Of a stretch of DNA of 64,000 bases, positions 9,069 through 18,893 are shown one piece after another. The stretch comes from Mycolicibacter heraklionensis (GTDB lineage Bacteria > Actinomycetota > Actinomycetes > Mycobacteriales > Mycobacteriaceae). The translations under genes and the position numbers were made by a program. Within the stretch, counting starts at the first letter, position 1, and the number at the start of each line of letters is the position of its first letter. Below the pieces are notes generated by a model. The model was given only the letters and a program-made list of their open reading frames with translations, searched no databases and was not told the DNA's origin. The stretch is taken from contig NZ_LDPO01000010.1 of assembly GCF_001021505.1 (NCBI RefSeq), positions 62,001 to 126,000 of the forward strand, given 5' to 3'.

Positions 9069-11600
9069 TCACTCGTCGCGCAGTTCGGTCGCCGGGGTGG
9101 ACCGGGTGCTCTTCCAGGCGGGAATGATGGCCGCGAAGATCGCGGCGACGGTGGCCAGCACGGCATAGACCACCGCGTCGGTCCAGGGGAACACCAGCGG
9201 GGTCACCAGCCCGACGTTGACGACGGCCGCCCGCCGCACCGCCTCGGAGATGGCGATCGCGAGCACCGCGCCGAACAGTCCGCCGGCGGCGCCGGCGACG
9301 ACGGCCTCGATGGTGGTGATGCTGAACACGCGCAGGCGGGTGGCGCCCAGCGCCTGGATCAGTGCCACCTCGCGCCTGCGGCGGATACCGACCAACAGCA
9401 GCGTCGACAGCACCGAGATGAAGGCGATCGCGAGCAGGCCGTACTTCAGGGTGTTCAGCGGCGTGAGGTAGCGGCCGATGGAGGCCGCGATGTCGGAGGC
9501 GTAACCGTCGGTGTCCACCGCGGTCACCGGCTGGTCGAACTGCGCGGCCTTGATGTTCTCGATGACCTGACCGGCGGTGAACCCGGACGCCGGGGTGGCG
9601 AAGATCAGGCCGGCGGGCTGGGGGCCGTAGATCTGCTCGGCGACCGCGTAGGGCATGTAGATGCGACGGCCGCCGTATTCCGGCGTAGCCACGATGGTGC
9701 CGATGCTCATTGCCTGCGCGTCGAGTCCACTTCCAAAAACAAGAGTGTCACCGATGTGGAGATTTTTCTCGCGCGCGAGGACGCTGCCGATGACGACCTG
9801 ATTGGCTTTCTGGCTTGCCTCCGGGGATTGCCCCGCGAGTAATCCGAACGGAAATGTCGGCCGGTCTTGCGCCTGAATATGCGCTAACGACCCGTCCTTG
9901 AGGCTGATCTCGATTTCCGCCATCCGCTCGGTCTTTTCCACCCCGGCCACCGAGTTCAGTTTGTTGACCGTCTGCGGAGCGAATCGGGCATCAATGGGCC
10001 CGTAATCGGCGAACTGCGTCGTAGTGATGGCAATGCGGCCGTCCGCCTGCGATTCGGCGACCTTGGTGGCGCCGATGTGGATCGCCACCAGGAACCCGGA
10101 CAGCAAGATGGCGACCACGACGGGCACCGCGATGGCTCCGGAGATGGCCGCGGTGCGTGACCGGTCCGAGCGCAGCGCGTTGAGCGCGATGGTCAGCGTC
10201 GCCCCGCTGGACTTGTCCGGCCGGGGGCGCAGGCTGGTGATCGCCTGCGCGCTCAGGTACGCCGTAGCCAGCAGGAGCCCGACGAGGGCGACGACCGCTC
10301 CCACGTCGGCGATGATGGCCTGCCACGCGACCAGCGCGCCGGACAGCGTGGCCAGCCGTGCCGCGATCACGCCGCTCAGGCCGATCGCCAGCAGCAGCAG
10401 CGCCTTGAACCAGATCTTGCGCTGCGTGGTCTGTTCCTGCGCCGCTCGCCCCGACAGCTCGGCCGCGATGGGAGTGTTGGACGCCGACAGGGCGGGGCCG
10501 ATCGCGGCGCCCACCGCCAACAGGATGCCGGCCAGGACGCCGACGACCAGGATCGCAGGCTTGAGGATCACCGGAACGGTGACGCCGACGAAGCGTTCGG
10601 TCAGCTCGCTGGCGCTGGCCACGATGGGTTCGGAGATCACGATGCCGGTCAGCACACCCATCGCCGAGCCCACCGCGCCCAACAGTGCGGCCTCGCTGAG
10701 GAATCCGGTCATGATCGACGCGGGCGAGGCCCCCAACGCGGAGGCGATCGCGATCTCGCGCCGGCGCTCCTCCACCGAGAGCCGGGTGATCTGGGTGATC
10801 AGGATGACCCCGACACCGATCGAGATCAGGGCGAAGATCCCCAGCAGGGGCAGCAGCACGTCGTTGACGTTGTAGCCCTTCGCCGGCTCGCTGCGGGGCT
10901 GCACGGTGTACGTGGGGCCAAGGGTGGTCTTCAGCCGCTGCTGGACCTCGTCGGGGTTGGCGTCCTTGGCCAGGGTCACATACAGCAAGTCCACCCGGTC
11001 GCCGCGGGCGAACTGCACTTTCGCCATGCTCAGCGGCAGCACCGCGACCAGGCCGTTGTTGACGTCGTCGAGGTCAGCTACCCGCTGGAACTTCTCCACC
11101 GACAGCTGCCCGACATCGGTGACCAGGGTCGCCGAAGAGTTCAGCGAGTCGCCCAGCGACTTCGAGATCGCCGGCGGGGGTTCGGCCTGCCCGGTCTGGC
11201 AGACCTTCGGGTCGACGATCCACTGTGCCGAGCAGTCCACGCCCAGCCCCAGCCCGAAGCTCTCCTTGCCGTCGTTGTGGATCATCGTCACGCCGCGGAT
11301 GACCGGCACCACGGCCGCCACCCCGGGCACCGCCCGGGAGTCTTCGACGACGGCGGGACTGATGCCGCCACGGGTGGCCGCACCGACCACGCGCAGGGGG
11401 GCGGGCCCGGCGATCTGGTAGCCGACGTCTTCGACGGCCTTGGAGACGCTGGTGACCTCGATCATGACGGCCACCACGACGGCTACGCCGCCGCCGAGCG
11501 AGAATGCGGCCAGTGCGGCCCGGAATGCGTGTTTACGGACGGCCCGGAAGTTGATTATCCGCAGCAGGCCGAATGTCGCGGCTAATGTTCCGCGAGCCAT
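9069..11600 (-). CDS. ABC transporter permease, MacB/FtsX family
   Basis: This 843-residue membrane protein has the double FtsX architecture. An N-terminal membrane anchor (residues about 30-50) is followed by a periplasmic-type MacB_PCD domain, a group of helices near residues 250-370, more membrane segments near 400-500, a second extracytoplasmic domain, and a terminal helix group ending in KSTRSTPATELRDE. RRREIAIASALGAS and RRREVALIQALGAT are the coupling motifs of the two halves. With its ATPase it forms a type VII (mechanotransmitting) ABC system that works on extracytoplasmic substrates. Its start overlaps the ATPase stop by 19 bp, a sign of translational coupling. The substrate is unknown. 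Confidence 0.88.
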   Translation of the reverse strand: MARGTLAATFGLLRIINFRAVRKHAFRAALAAFSLGGGVAVVVAVMIEVTSVSKAVEDVGYQIAGPAPLRVVGAATRGGISPAVVEDSRAVPGVAAVVPVIRGVTMIHNDGKESFGLGLGVDCSAQWIVDPKVCQTGQAEPPPAISKSLGDSLNSSATLVTDVGQLSVEKFQRVADLDDVNNGLVAVLPLSMAKVQFARGDRVDLLYVTLAKDANPDEVQQRLKTTLGPTYTVQPRSEPAKGYNVNDVLLPLLGIFALISIGVGVILITQITRLSVEERRREIAIASALGASPASIMTGFLSEAALLGAVGSAMGVLTGIVISEPIVASASELTERFVGVTVPVILKPAILVVGVLAGILLAVGAAIGPALSASNTPIAAELSGRAAQEQTTQRKIWFKALLLLAIGLSGVIAARLATLSGALVAWQAIIADVGAVVALVGLLLATAYLSAQAITSLRPRPDKSSGATLTIALNALRSDRSRTAAISGAIAVPVVVAILLSGFLVAIHIGATKVAESQADGRIAITTTQFADYGPIDARFAPQTVNKLNSVAGVEKTERMAEIEISLKDGSLAHIQAQDRPTFPFGLLAGQSPEASQKANQVVIGSVLAREKNLHIGDTLVFGSGLDAQAMSIGTIVATPEYGGRRIYMPYAVAEQIYGPQPAGLIFATPASGFTAGQVIENIKAAQFDQPVTAVDTDGYASDIAASIGRYLTPLNTLKYGLLAIAFISVLSTLLLVGIRRRREVALIQALGATRLRVFSITTIEAVVAGAAGGLFGAVLAIAISEAVRRAAVVNVGLVTPLVFPWTDAVVYAVLATVAAIFAAIIPAWKSTRSTPATELRDE

Positions 11601-12379
11601 GTCACATTATTTGCCGCGTGAGCCATTCCGCTGTCGGTCTCAATTTCACCGTCGAGCAATGAAATCAGACGAGGAGCGTCGTCAGCTATTTTCCGGTCGT
11701 GGGTCACCAGAACAATTGTCTGGCCTGCTGCATTCAAGTTATACAGCGCATCGATAACCCGCTGGCCATTTACGGTGTCCAGGTTGCCGGTGGGCTCATC
11801 GGCGAGAATCACGTCCGGTTTCATGAACAGCGCCCGGGCAACCGCGACGCGCTGTTGTTCGCCGCCGGACAATTCCGACGGGACGCGCTTGGACTTGGCG
11901 GCCAGGCCGACCTGGTCGAGCAGGCTCATCGCATGGGCGTGCTGGGCGCGGCCGGATTTACCGGCCAGCAGGCCCGGGAGCATCACGTTCTCGACCACTG
12001 ACAGGCCTGCCAGAAGGTTGAAGGCTTGGAAGACGTAACCGAGCGTCTGACATCGCACGGCAGCCAACTGCTTGCGCGAGAGCTGCGAGACGCTCTGGCC
12101 GTTGATGAGGACATCGCCGCTGGTCGGCATGTCCAGCAGGCCGAGGATGCTCAGCAGGGTGGACTTGCCCGAACCGGACGGCCCGACCATGGCGACGAAT
12201 TCGCCACGGGTTATCTGGATATCGATGTTGCGCAAAATCGGCGTGGCGGTATCGCCCTCGCCGAACTGTTTGTTGAGTTTGCGCGCTTCCAGGACCACGG
12301 GAGGCCTAAGAACGACCGGCGGCGTGTGTCCGTTCCGGTCGAGCTCCATATCCACGGTATGCATCTTGGTCCTGATCAT
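11582..12379 (-). CDS. ABC transporter ATP-binding protein, MacB/LolD type
   Basis: This 265-residue ATPase has Walker A GPSGSGKST near residue 67, a Q-loop region with CQTLGYVFQAFNL, the signature [15 protein letters not shown], Walker B VILADEPTGNLD and the switch His in VTHD. NLD after Walker B and the overall length are typical of LolD/MacB/FtsE-like ATPases that pair with FtsX-type permeases. The first 30 residues precede the conserved domain, so the start may lie at the second Met. It overlaps the downstream permease by 19 bp. Confidence 0.92.
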   Translation of the reverse strand: MIRTKMHTVDMELDRNGHTPPVVLRPPVVLEARKLNKQFGEGDTATPILRNIDIQITRGEFVAMVGPSGSGKSTLLSILGLLDMPTSGDVLINGQSVSQLSRKQLAAVRCQTLGYVFQAFNLLAGLSVVENVMLPGLLAGKSGRAQHAHAMSLLDQVGLAAKSKRVPSELSGGEQQRVAVARALFMKPDVILADEPTGNLDTVNGQRVIDALYNLNAAGQTIVLVTHDRKIADDAPRLISLLDGEIETDSGMAHAANNVTWLAEH

Positions 12380-12399
12380 GAATCTCCGGCGGGCGTCGT

Positions 12400-12405
12400 A
12401 ATATA
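12400..12405 (-). promoter_or_regulatory. Candidate -10 element for the ABC exporter operon
   Basis: On the minus strand TATATT lies about 20 bp before the exporter ATPase start, in otherwise GC-rich DNA. No good -35 is seen, which is common in mycobacteria. The 263-bp gap 12380-12642 shows nothing else convincing. Confidence 0.3.
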
Positions 12406-12642
12406 GGCGATCATGCCCGCGTTGGGCGCGTTTCTCAATTCAGTACGCACTCCGCGAAGTTGGTGCGCTACGCGGCGCTCTTGGCCGATCATACCGGCGC
12501 TGGTCGCCTGCCGAAAATCGTTCGGTGGTGACAACGACCACCCGCATCCTGGCGCCACGCTCGCGCTACGGCGAGAAAGTGCTGGCTGACCTGCGGCTAT
12601 TCAGTCATGAATTTGCGGCCACCCAAGTGCACCATGCTCCGC

Positions 12643-13437
12643 TCAGGTGCGCCGGGCCGCCCGGGTCGCGGGGTGGACAGCCACCAGGCCGAGCTCGTTG
12701 CGTCGCTCACAGATCGCCGCCAGCTCGGCGTAGGCCTTGGCGCCCAGCAACTCGGTCAGTTCGGGGGCCAGACTCTGCCAGACCTGCCGGGTGCCGACGT
12801 GGGTCCGGGGGTCGCCGGTGCAGTACCAGTGCAGGTCTTCGCCGCCCGGGCCCCAGCCACGCCGATCGAATTCGGTGATCGTGGTCTTGAGGATCTCGGT
12901 GTCGTCGGGGCGGGTGACCCAATCCTGGGTGCGCCGGATCGGCAGCTGCCAGCACACCTCGGGCTTCATCGTCAGGGGTTCCACGCCGAGGCGAACGGCC
13001 TTGATGTGCAGTGCGCAGCCCGCACCGCCGGCGAATCCCGGCCGGTTCAGGAAGATGCAGGCGCCCTTGACGGTGCGGGTGCGCAGTTGTTGCTCACCGT
13101 CGTTCTCGTCGTATTCCAGGTAACCCTTTTTGCCCAGGCCTTTGTCCCGCAGCTGCCAGTCGGCGTCGGTGAGCTGGGCGACCGCGTCATCGAGGGTGGC
13201 GCGGTCGTCGTCGTCACACAGGAAGGCGCCGTGCGAACAGCACCCGTCGTCGGGGCGGCCGGCCACGATGCCCTGGCAGGCCGGGGTGCCGAAAACACAG
13301 GTCCAGCGGGACAGCAGCCACGTGAGGTCGGCGGCGATCAGGTGTTCGGGATTGTCGGGGTCGTAGAACTCCACCCATTCGCGGGGGAAGTCCAGATCGA
13401 CCTCACCGGGATGGGAGCGGCGCTGCGCGGGGGTCAC
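12643..13437 (-). CDS. Conserved Cys-rich protein (Rv0495c-type)
   Basis: This 264-residue soluble protein has a GTG start. It carries several spaced cysteines ([48 protein letters not shown]), consistent with metal or Fe-S binding. The biochemical function is not established. Position and divergent orientation next to ppx match Rv0495c of M. tuberculosis, a conserved actinobacterial protein. The gap to ppx is 71 bp and must hold both divergent promoters. Confidence 0.7.
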   Translation of the reverse strand: MTPAQRRSHPGEVDLDFPREWVEFYDPDNPEHLIAADLTWLLSRWTCVFGTPACQGIVAGRPDDGCCSHGAFLCDDDDRATLDDAVAQLTDADWQLRDKGLGKKGYLEYDENDGEQQLRTRTVKGACIFLNRPGFAGGAGCALHIKAVRLGVEPLTMKPEVCWQLPIRRTQDWVTRPDDTEILKTTITEFDRRGWGPGGEDLHWYCTGDPRTHVGTRQVWQSLAPELTELLGAKAYAELAAICERRNELGLVAVHPATRAARRT

Positions 13438-13508
13438 AAAACTCCACGCTAGACCAGAAATTCACGTTGCCTCACCTCGTCTGGACTTCGCCCCACTAAG
13501 TTGGGTGC

Positions 13509-14504
13509 GTGCGATTAGGGGTGCTCGACGTCGGCAGCAACACCGTCCACCTATTGGTGGTCGATGCCCACCGGGGTGGTCACCCGACTCCCATGAGCTC
13601 GACCAAGGCCACGCTGCGGCTGGCCGAGGCGACCGACAGCTCCGGCAAGATCACCCGGCGCGGAGCCGACAAGCTGGTGTCCACGGTCGGCGAATTCGCC
13701 ACGATCGCAGCGAGTTCGGGCTGTGCGGAGCTGGTGGCGTTCGCCACCTCGGCGGTGCGCGACGCGTCCAACTCCGAAGATGTGCTGGCCCGGGTGCGTT
13801 CGGAGGCCGGTGTCGAATTGCAGGTGCTCGCCGGCGAAGACGAATCCCGGCTGACGTTCCTGGCGGTGCGGCGCTGGTTCGGCTGGAGCGCCGGACGGAT
13901 CAACAACCTCGACATCGGTGGCGGGTCGCTGGAGATGTCCAGCGGTGTCGACGAGGAACCGGACGTCGCGCTGTCGCTGCCGTTGGGGGCCGGACGGCTC
14001 ACCCGGGAGTGGCTGACCGAAGACCCGCCCGGCCGGCGCCGGGTGGCCATGCTGCGGGACTGGCTGGACACCGAGCTCGCAGGTGCCGCTGCGGCCGTGC
14101 TGGACGCCGGGCCGCCCGATCTCGCGGTCGCGAGCTCGAAGACGTTTCGTTCGCTGGCGCGGCTCACCGGTGCGGCTCCGTCGGCCGCCGGGCCGCGCGT
14201 CCGGCGCACATTGACCGCCACCGGCCTTAGGCAGCTCATATCATTCATCTCTAGGATGACCACGGCTGATCGGGCCGAATTGGAAGGGGTGAGCGCCGAG
14301 CGAGCGCCACAGATCGTGGCGGGTGCTCTGGTGGCGGAAGCGAGCATGCGAGCGCTGTCGATCGAAACGGTGGAGATTTGCCCGTGGGCGCTGCGGGAGG
14401 GCTTGATCCTGCGCCGACTCGACAGCGAAGCCGACGGTGTCACCCTGTTCGGATCCCCAGCGGTGAACATGGCCGGGGCGCGGCCAAAGGGAGCGGACCG
14501 ATGA
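13509..14504 (+). CDS. ppx: Exopolyphosphatase/pppGpp phosphohydrolase (Ppx/GppA family)
   Basis: This 331-residue protein begins at GTG with LGVLDVGSNTVHLLVVDA, the phosphate-1 motif of the ASKHA fold, and has the second phosphate motif NNLDIGGGSLEMS at about residues 137-149. The family removes terminal phosphates from polyphosphate or converts pppGpp to ppGpp, so it links phosphate stores to the stringent response. The single-core length matches short mycobacterial Ppx (Rv0496) rather than long enterobacterial forms. It overlaps the next gene by ATGA, indicating translational coupling. Confidence 0.92.
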   Translation: MRLGVLDVGSNTVHLLVVDAHRGGHPTPMSSTKATLRLAEATDSSGKITRRGADKLVSTVGEFATIAASSGCAELVAFATSAVRDASNSEDVLARVRSEAGVELQVLAGEDESRLTFLAVRRWFGWSAGRINNLDIGGGSLEMSSGVDEEPDVALSLPLGAGRLTREWLTEDPPGRRRVAMLRDWLDTELAGAAAAVLDAGPPDLAVASSKTFRSLARLTGAAPSAAGPRVRRTLTATGLRQLISFISRMTTADRAELEGVSAERAPQIVAGALVAEASMRALSIETVEICPWALREGLILRRLDSEADGVTLFGSPAVNMAGARPKGADR

Positions 14505-15502
14505 GTGGACCCAAGCCCGACCCTCGCGACGTCGAGACGCGACCGATCTCGGTTGCCGAACTGCTCGCCAAGAACGGCAACATCGGTTCTCCGCCGGTCA
14601 CCGGCCGCCGCCGGCGCAGGCGCGGCAATGCCGACGCCGTCACGGTCGCCGAACTGACCGGGGAGATCCCGATCATCCGTGACGAGGCTCCGCCCGAGCC
14701 CGAGGTCTCGGCCCCGTCCTCGGCAAGCACCGACAGCGAGCCGAGCGGCGCGCTGCCCATCGGCCCGGCACCCGGGTTCGTCGACGAGGACCGGCCCGTG
14801 ACCGGGCCGCGTCCCGCGCAGCGGGTGGAATCCGGCAAGCGGCCGGCAGCCGAGCCGCGCTGGCCCAAGTCCCCGCCGCAAGCCGCGCCACGTGGCTCCG
14901 GGCCGGAGCAGAGTGCTTACCCCCGGCCGATGCGTCGCTCCGACCCGCCCGTCGCGGAGAACGGCCAACCGGCCGAAACCCGGCCGGCGGGCTCCGGCGC
15001 CGAACGGATGCGTCCGGATCCGGTTGACACCTACACCGATCTCGCCGTCGACGTGATGGCCGGCGATGTCCGCGACGCCGACCTGCCCACCGGGGATTCC
15101 GCATTCGTGCGGTCGTTCCTGACCAAGGCCCGCTCCACCGACCGTGCGGGCGGGGCCCTGGTTGCTGACGCCGACGCCGAGGACGCCGGTGCCGACAGCG
15201 CCGCGGCCGCTGAAGCCGAGACGGCTGACCAGTACCTCGGCCGGCCGGGCGTGGTGGGCGGCGCGTTGGTGGTGCTGCAGTCGATCCTGGCGGTGGCGTT
15301 CGGCGGCGGCCTGTTCATCGCTTTCGACCAGCTGTGGCGGTGGAACAGCATCGTGGCCCTGGTGCTCACGGTCCTGGTCACGCTCGGTCTGGTGGCTGCG
15401 GTGCAGGCCGTCCGCAAGACCGTCGACATCGTCAGCACGTTGATCGCCGTCGCGGTCGGTTTGCTGGTTACGTTGGGGCCGCTGGCGTTGCACGCCAATT
15501 AG
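14501..15502 (+). CDS. Conserved membrane protein with long disordered N-terminus (Rv0497-type)
   Basis: Of 333 residues, the first roughly 240 are charged and Pro/Arg-rich, with a basic cluster GRRRRRRG near residue 35 and no clear fold. The C-terminus has three hydrophobic segments, GGALVVLQSILAVAFGGGLF, IVALVLTVLVTLGLVAAV and a last one at about residues 305-328. The cytoplasmic tail plus terminal membrane helices suggest a scaffold or anchor, but no function is known. The ATG overlaps the ppx stop codon. Position matches Rv0497. Confidence 0.78.
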   Translation: MSGPKPDPRDVETRPISVAELLAKNGNIGSPPVTGRRRRRRGNADAVTVAELTGEIPIIRDEAPPEPEVSAPSSASTDSEPSGALPIGPAPGFVDEDRPVTGPRPAQRVESGKRPAAEPRWPKSPPQAAPRGSGPEQSAYPRPMRRSDPPVAENGQPAETRPAGSGAERMRPDPVDTYTDLAVDVMAGDVRDADLPTGDSAFVRSFLTKARSTDRAGGALVADADAEDAGADSAAAAEAETADQYLGRPGVVGGALVVLQSILAVAFGGGLFIAFDQLWRWNSIVALVLTVLVTLGLVAAVQAVRKTVDIVSTLIAVAVGLLVTLGPLALHAN

Positions 15503-15519
15503 CCGTTCACTATTAGTCC

Positions 15520-16362
15520 GTGCGCCCAGCCATCAAGGTCGGATTGTCGACGGCTTCGGTTTACCCCATGCGGGCCGAGGCCGCCTTCGAATACGCGGCC
15601 CGGCTCGGCTACGACGGTGTCGAACTGATGGTGTGGGGGGAGTCGGTCAGCCAGGACATCGGTGCCGTCCGGCGGCTGTCGCGCAAGTACCGGATACCGG
15701 TGCTATCGGTGCACGCACCGTGTCTGTTGATCTCACAACGGGTATGGGGTTCCAACCCGATCGCCAAGCTGGAACGCAGCGTCCGGGCCGCAGAGCAGCT
15801 CGACGCCCAAACCGTGGTGGTGCATCCGCCGTTTCGCTGGCAGCGGCGCTACGCCGAGGGCTTCAGCGATCAGGTCGCCGAATTGGAGTCCACCAGCGAT
15901 GTGGCGGTCGCGGTGGAGAACATGTTCCCGTTCCGGGCCGACCGGTTCTTCGGCGCCGATCAGTCCCGCGAGCGGATGCGTCGCCGCGGAGGTGGTCCGG
16001 GAGCGGGGATTTCGGCGTTCGCGCCGTCCCACGATCCACTCGACGGCAACCATGCGCACTACACCTTGGACCTGTCACACACCGCGACCGCCGGCGCCGA
16101 CGGCTTGGAGATGGCCCGTCGGATGGGCTCGGGGCTGACGCACCTGCACCTGTGTGACGGCACCGGGCTGCCGGCCGATGAGCATTTGGTGCCCGGCCGT
16201 GGCGACCAGCCCACCGCCGAAGTGTGTCAGCTGCTGGCCGCCAGTGACTTCACCGGCCACGTGGTGCTGGAAGTGACCACCTCGCAAGCGCGCTCGCCAC
16301 ACGAGCGCGAGGCACTGCTGACCGAATCGCTGCAGTTCGCCCGGACGCATCTGCTGCGCTGA
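15520..16362 (+). CDS. Sugar phosphate isomerase/epimerase-like TIM-barrel protein (Rv0498-type)
   Basis: This 280-residue protein has a GTG start and the AP-endonuclease-2/xylose-isomerase-like barrel. Strand/loop motifs are GYDGVELMVWG, VLSVHAPCLL, TVVVHPPF, VAVENMFP, YTLDLSHTA, LTHLHLCDG and HVVLEVTTS; the spaced His, Glu and Asp residues are the usual divalent-metal ligands. Related enzymes isomerise sugars or cleave abasic DNA; the substrate is not predictable here. It follows the membrane protein gene by 17 bp and precedes a thioesterase by 25 bp, consistent with one operon from ppx. Confidence 0.82.
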   Translation: MRPAIKVGLSTASVYPMRAEAAFEYAARLGYDGVELMVWGESVSQDIGAVRRLSRKYRIPVLSVHAPCLLISQRVWGSNPIAKLERSVRAAEQLDAQTVVVHPPFRWQRRYAEGFSDQVAELESTSDVAVAVENMFPFRADRFFGADQSRERMRRRGGGPGAGISAFAPSHDPLDGNHAHYTLDLSHTATAGADGLEMARRMGSGLTHLHLCDGTGLPADEHLVPGRGDQPTAEVCQLLAASDFTGHVVLEVTTSQARSPHEREALLTESLQFARTHLLR

Positions 16363-16387
16363 TCGCTGACTCGTAAGGAGCCCGTGC

Positions 16388-17209
16388 GTGACTTCATCCA
16401 CGCTGTTCACCGATGCCATGACGTTGGTGCGGATCGATGGTGACGACGATGTCGCGTCCTTCGCCGGTGAGCTCAACGAGCACTGGACCATCGGCCCGAA
16501 GGTGCACGGCGGCGCGATGCTGGCGTTGTGCGCCAACGCCGCACGCACCGCCCACGGTGGGGGATTGCAGCCGGTCGCGGTGTCGGCCAGCTATCTGTGG
16601 GCACCCGACCCCGGCCCCATGCAACTGGTGACCACGATCCGCAAGCGCGGCCGCCGGGTCAGCCTCGTCGACGTCGAACTCAACCAGGGCGAGCGCACCG
16701 CGGTGCGCGCCGTCATCACCCTCAGCGAGCCCGAGCATCAGGCGCCGCCACTGCTGTCGTTCAACCCGGTGGTGCCGTTGATGACGCCGGAGCCGCCACC
16801 CGGCTTGGAGCCGATCGGCCCGGGCCATCCGATGGAACACATCGTGCACTTGGCACACGGCTGCGATATCCGGCCGGCGCTGACCACGCTCGGCCCACGC
16901 TCGGACGGCGGCCCGCCGGTGATCGAGATGTGGGTGCGGCCCAAAGACGCCGAACCCGACGTGCTGTTCGCGCTGCTGTGCGGCGATGTGTCGGCGCCGG
17001 TGACCTACGCCGTCGATCGCAACGGCTGGGCGCCCACCGTGCAGCTCACCGCCTATCTGCGGGCCATCCCGGCGAACGGCTGGCTGCGGGTGATCTGCAG
17101 CTGCGTACAGATCGGGCAGGACTGGTTCGACGAGGACCACACCGTCGTCGACTGCCAGGGCCGAATCGTGGTGCAGACCCGCCAACTGGCGATGGTTCCG
17201 GCCCGGTAG
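16388..17209 (+). CDS. Acyl-CoA thioesterase-like hotdog protein (Rv0499-type)
   Basis: This 273-residue protein begins with GTG and shows a double-hotdog thioesterase fold: HGGAMLALCANAA lies in the first hotdog helix, and VEMWVRP-like and VQLTAYLRAIP strands lie in the second. Members hydrolyse acyl-CoA thioesters. AGGAG-like bases (gtaaggag) lie about 9 bp before the start. It is probably part of the ppx operon. The exact acyl substrate is unknown. Confidence 0.75.
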   Translation: MTSSTLFTDAMTLVRIDGDDDVASFAGELNEHWTIGPKVHGGAMLALCANAARTAHGGGLQPVAVSASYLWAPDPGPMQLVTTIRKRGRRVSLVDVELNQGERTAVRAVITLSEPEHQAPPLLSFNPVVPLMTPEPPPGLEPIGPGHPMEHIVHLAHGCDIRPALTTLGPRSDGGPPVIEMWVRPKDAEPDVLFALLCGDVSAPVTYAVDRNGWAPTVQLTAYLRAIPANGWLRVICSCVQIGQDWFDEDHTVVDCQGRIVVQTRQLAMVPAR

Positions 17210-17281
17210 CGGCCCGGTAGCGGGCGACCCGCTGCGCCCGGCTTCACCGCGCTGGCGGGCCGGGTCTGAAATGCTGTCGCC

Positions 17282-18142
17282 ATGACCAGAATCGCGATCA
17301 TCGGTGGCGGCAACATGGGCGAAGCGTTGCTGGCGGGGCTGCTGGCTGCCGGCCGCCCGGTCAAGGACCTGGTGGTCGCCGAGCGGTACGGCGACCGGGC
17401 TCGGCAGCTGTCGGAGAAGTACTCCGTACTGGTGACTTCGGTCGCCGACGCGGTCGAGAACGCTTCCATCGTGATCGTCGCGGTGAAGCCGCAGGATGTG
17501 GACGCCGTGGTCGACGAGTTCGCCAAGAGCGTCACCGCCGCCGCCGGGGACAGCGCCGAGCAGGTGCTGGTCACGATCGTGGCCGGTCTCACCACCGGGT
17601 ACGTGGAGTCCAAGCTCCCGGCCGGCGCCGCGGTGGTGCGGGTGATGCCCAATACCCCGGTCAAGGTCGGCGCCGGTGCCAGCGCGCTGGCAAAGGGCCG
17701 GTTCGCCACCAACGAACAGGTCAGTGAGGTCGCTGCGCTGTTCGAGTGCGTCGGGACGGTGGCGATCGTTCCGGAGGAGCAAATGGACGCCGTCACCGCG
17801 GTATCGGGCTCGGGGCCGGCCTACTTCTTCTTGGTGGTCGAGGCGCTGGTAGATGCCGGGGTTGCGGCGGGGTTGAGCCGGCAGGCGGCCACCGACTTGG
17901 CGGTGCAGACGATGGCCGGTTCGGCGCAGATGCTGCTGGAGGGGCGCGGCGAGGGCGACGGGGCGCCGAATGCGGGCATCGACACCGCCCCGGCCCACCT
18001 GAGAGCGATGGTGACTTCGCCCGGGGGGACTACCGCGGCCGCACTGCGTGAATTGGAGGCCGGTGGCCTGCGGACCTCGATCGATCGGGCGGTGCAGGCC
18101 GCAAAAACCCGCTCTGAGCAGCTAAGAATCACATCAGAGTAA
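17282..18142 (+). CDS. proC: Pyrroline-5-carboxylate reductase
   Basis: This 286-residue enzyme carries out the last step of proline synthesis, reduction of pyrroline-5-carboxylate with NAD(P)H. It starts with the Rossmann motif IIGGGNMGEALL, has VKPQDVD and RVMPNTPVKVG in the first domain, and the family signature AVSGSGPAYFF with TSPGGTTAAAL in the dimer/active-site domain. Length is normal for the family. It is a single gene after a 72-bp gap, probably with its own promoter. Confidence 0.96.
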   Translation: MTRIAIIGGGNMGEALLAGLLAAGRPVKDLVVAERYGDRARQLSEKYSVLVTSVADAVENASIVIVAVKPQDVDAVVDEFAKSVTAAAGDSAEQVLVTIVAGLTTGYVESKLPAGAAVVRVMPNTPVKVGAGASALAKGRFATNEQVSEVAALFECVGTVAIVPEEQMDAVTAVSGSGPAYFFLVVEALVDAGVAAGLSRQAATDLAVQTMAGSAQMLLEGRGEGDGAPNAGIDTAPAHLRAMVTSPGGTTAAALRELEAGGLRTSIDRAVQAAKTRSEQLRITSE

Positions 18143-18281
18143 TTCACTTATTTTTCACATATTGGCTCTCACTAGTCGCAGGAACCCCATCCGTCCCGCT
18201 ATTCTCCTCTATGTCTGTGCGTGTGGGCGCAGCGGAGGGGAAGCCGCTGAGACTGCACGTGCCTGATTGAAATGGGTAACG

Positions 18282-18491
18282 ATGACGTCTGCGAACGGGC
18301 CTTCGGCACGTGACACGACACAATTTCTCACCGTGGCCGAGGTGGCCGCGTTGATGCGGGTCAGCAAGATGACGGTGTACCGCCTGGTGCACAACGGCGA
18401 GCTGCCCGCGGTACGGGTGGGACGGTCTTTCCGAGTGCACGCCAAGGCGGTGCACGATCTGCTGGAGACGTCCTTCTTCGACGCGGGCTAA
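18282..18491 (+). CDS. Small helix-turn-helix DNA-binding protein (Rv0500A-type)
   Basis: This 69-residue protein is almost entirely an excisionase/MerR-type winged helix: FLTVAEVAALMRVSKMTVYRLVHNG recognition region (given in two halves around VSKMT), then LPAVRVGRSFRVHAKAV. It probably binds DNA as a regulator. The ATG at 18282 is preferred to an upstream TTG at 18267. The AT-rich 139-bp gap before it contains TATTCT at 18200-18205, a plausible -10. It is conserved next to bS22 and galE2 in mycobacteria. Confidence 0.85.
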   Translation: MTSANGPSARDTTQFLTVAEVAALMRVSKMTVYRLVHNGELPAVRVGRSFRVHAKAVHDLLETSFFDAG

Positions 18492-18676
18492 AGAGCCGGT
18501 CGACAGGTAAGCGCCCCCCGGGCGTCGCCGCACGGCGACGCCCGGGGTCGGCTGTCTGAGTGGCCGCGGTCAGGTGCGGTTTTCCGGTCCGTGCCTGCCT
18601 ACGGGTAAAGTAACCGGGTCGATCAAGTTCAGCAGCGCCCATTCGTCGGCGCGGGCAGAAGCAGATAGCGGAGTTC

Positions 18677-18778
18677 ATGGGTTCAGTCATCAAGAAGCGG
18701 CGCAAGCGCATGTCGAAGAAGAAGCACCGCAAGCTGCTTCGCCGTACCCGCGTGCAGCGCAGAAAACTCGGTAAGTAA
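18677..18778 (+). CDS. 30S ribosomal protein bS22
   Basis: This 33-residue, extremely basic protein begins [19 protein letters not shown] and ends RRKLGK. It matches the AURKAIP1/COX24-type mini-protein annotated as Rv0500B, identified in mycobacterial ribosome structures as bS22 near the decoding centre. The Shine-Dalgarno sequence is weak. Recognition rests on the near-invariant sequence and on position between the HTH protein and galE2. Confidence 0.92.
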
Positions 18779-18893
18779 CTCCGCCCAGGTCCGTCCAGGC
18801 CCCCGAGCCGTGCCGGGTGTGACGTTGGCTTCACGCTCGACAACGAGCCGCTCGCCGGTATTGCTTTTCCGGCGTGGCCGTTAGGCTGACGGG

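Noticed and set aside
12525..12878. Plus-strand frame starting upstream of the Rv0495c-type gene
   Set aside because: Most of it is antisense to the conserved Cys-rich gene and no family is recognised; only its first 118 bp are intergenic.
16394..17998. Minus-strand frame opposite the thioesterase and proC genes
   Set aside because: Composition of a shadow frame; both plus-strand genes have family motifs.
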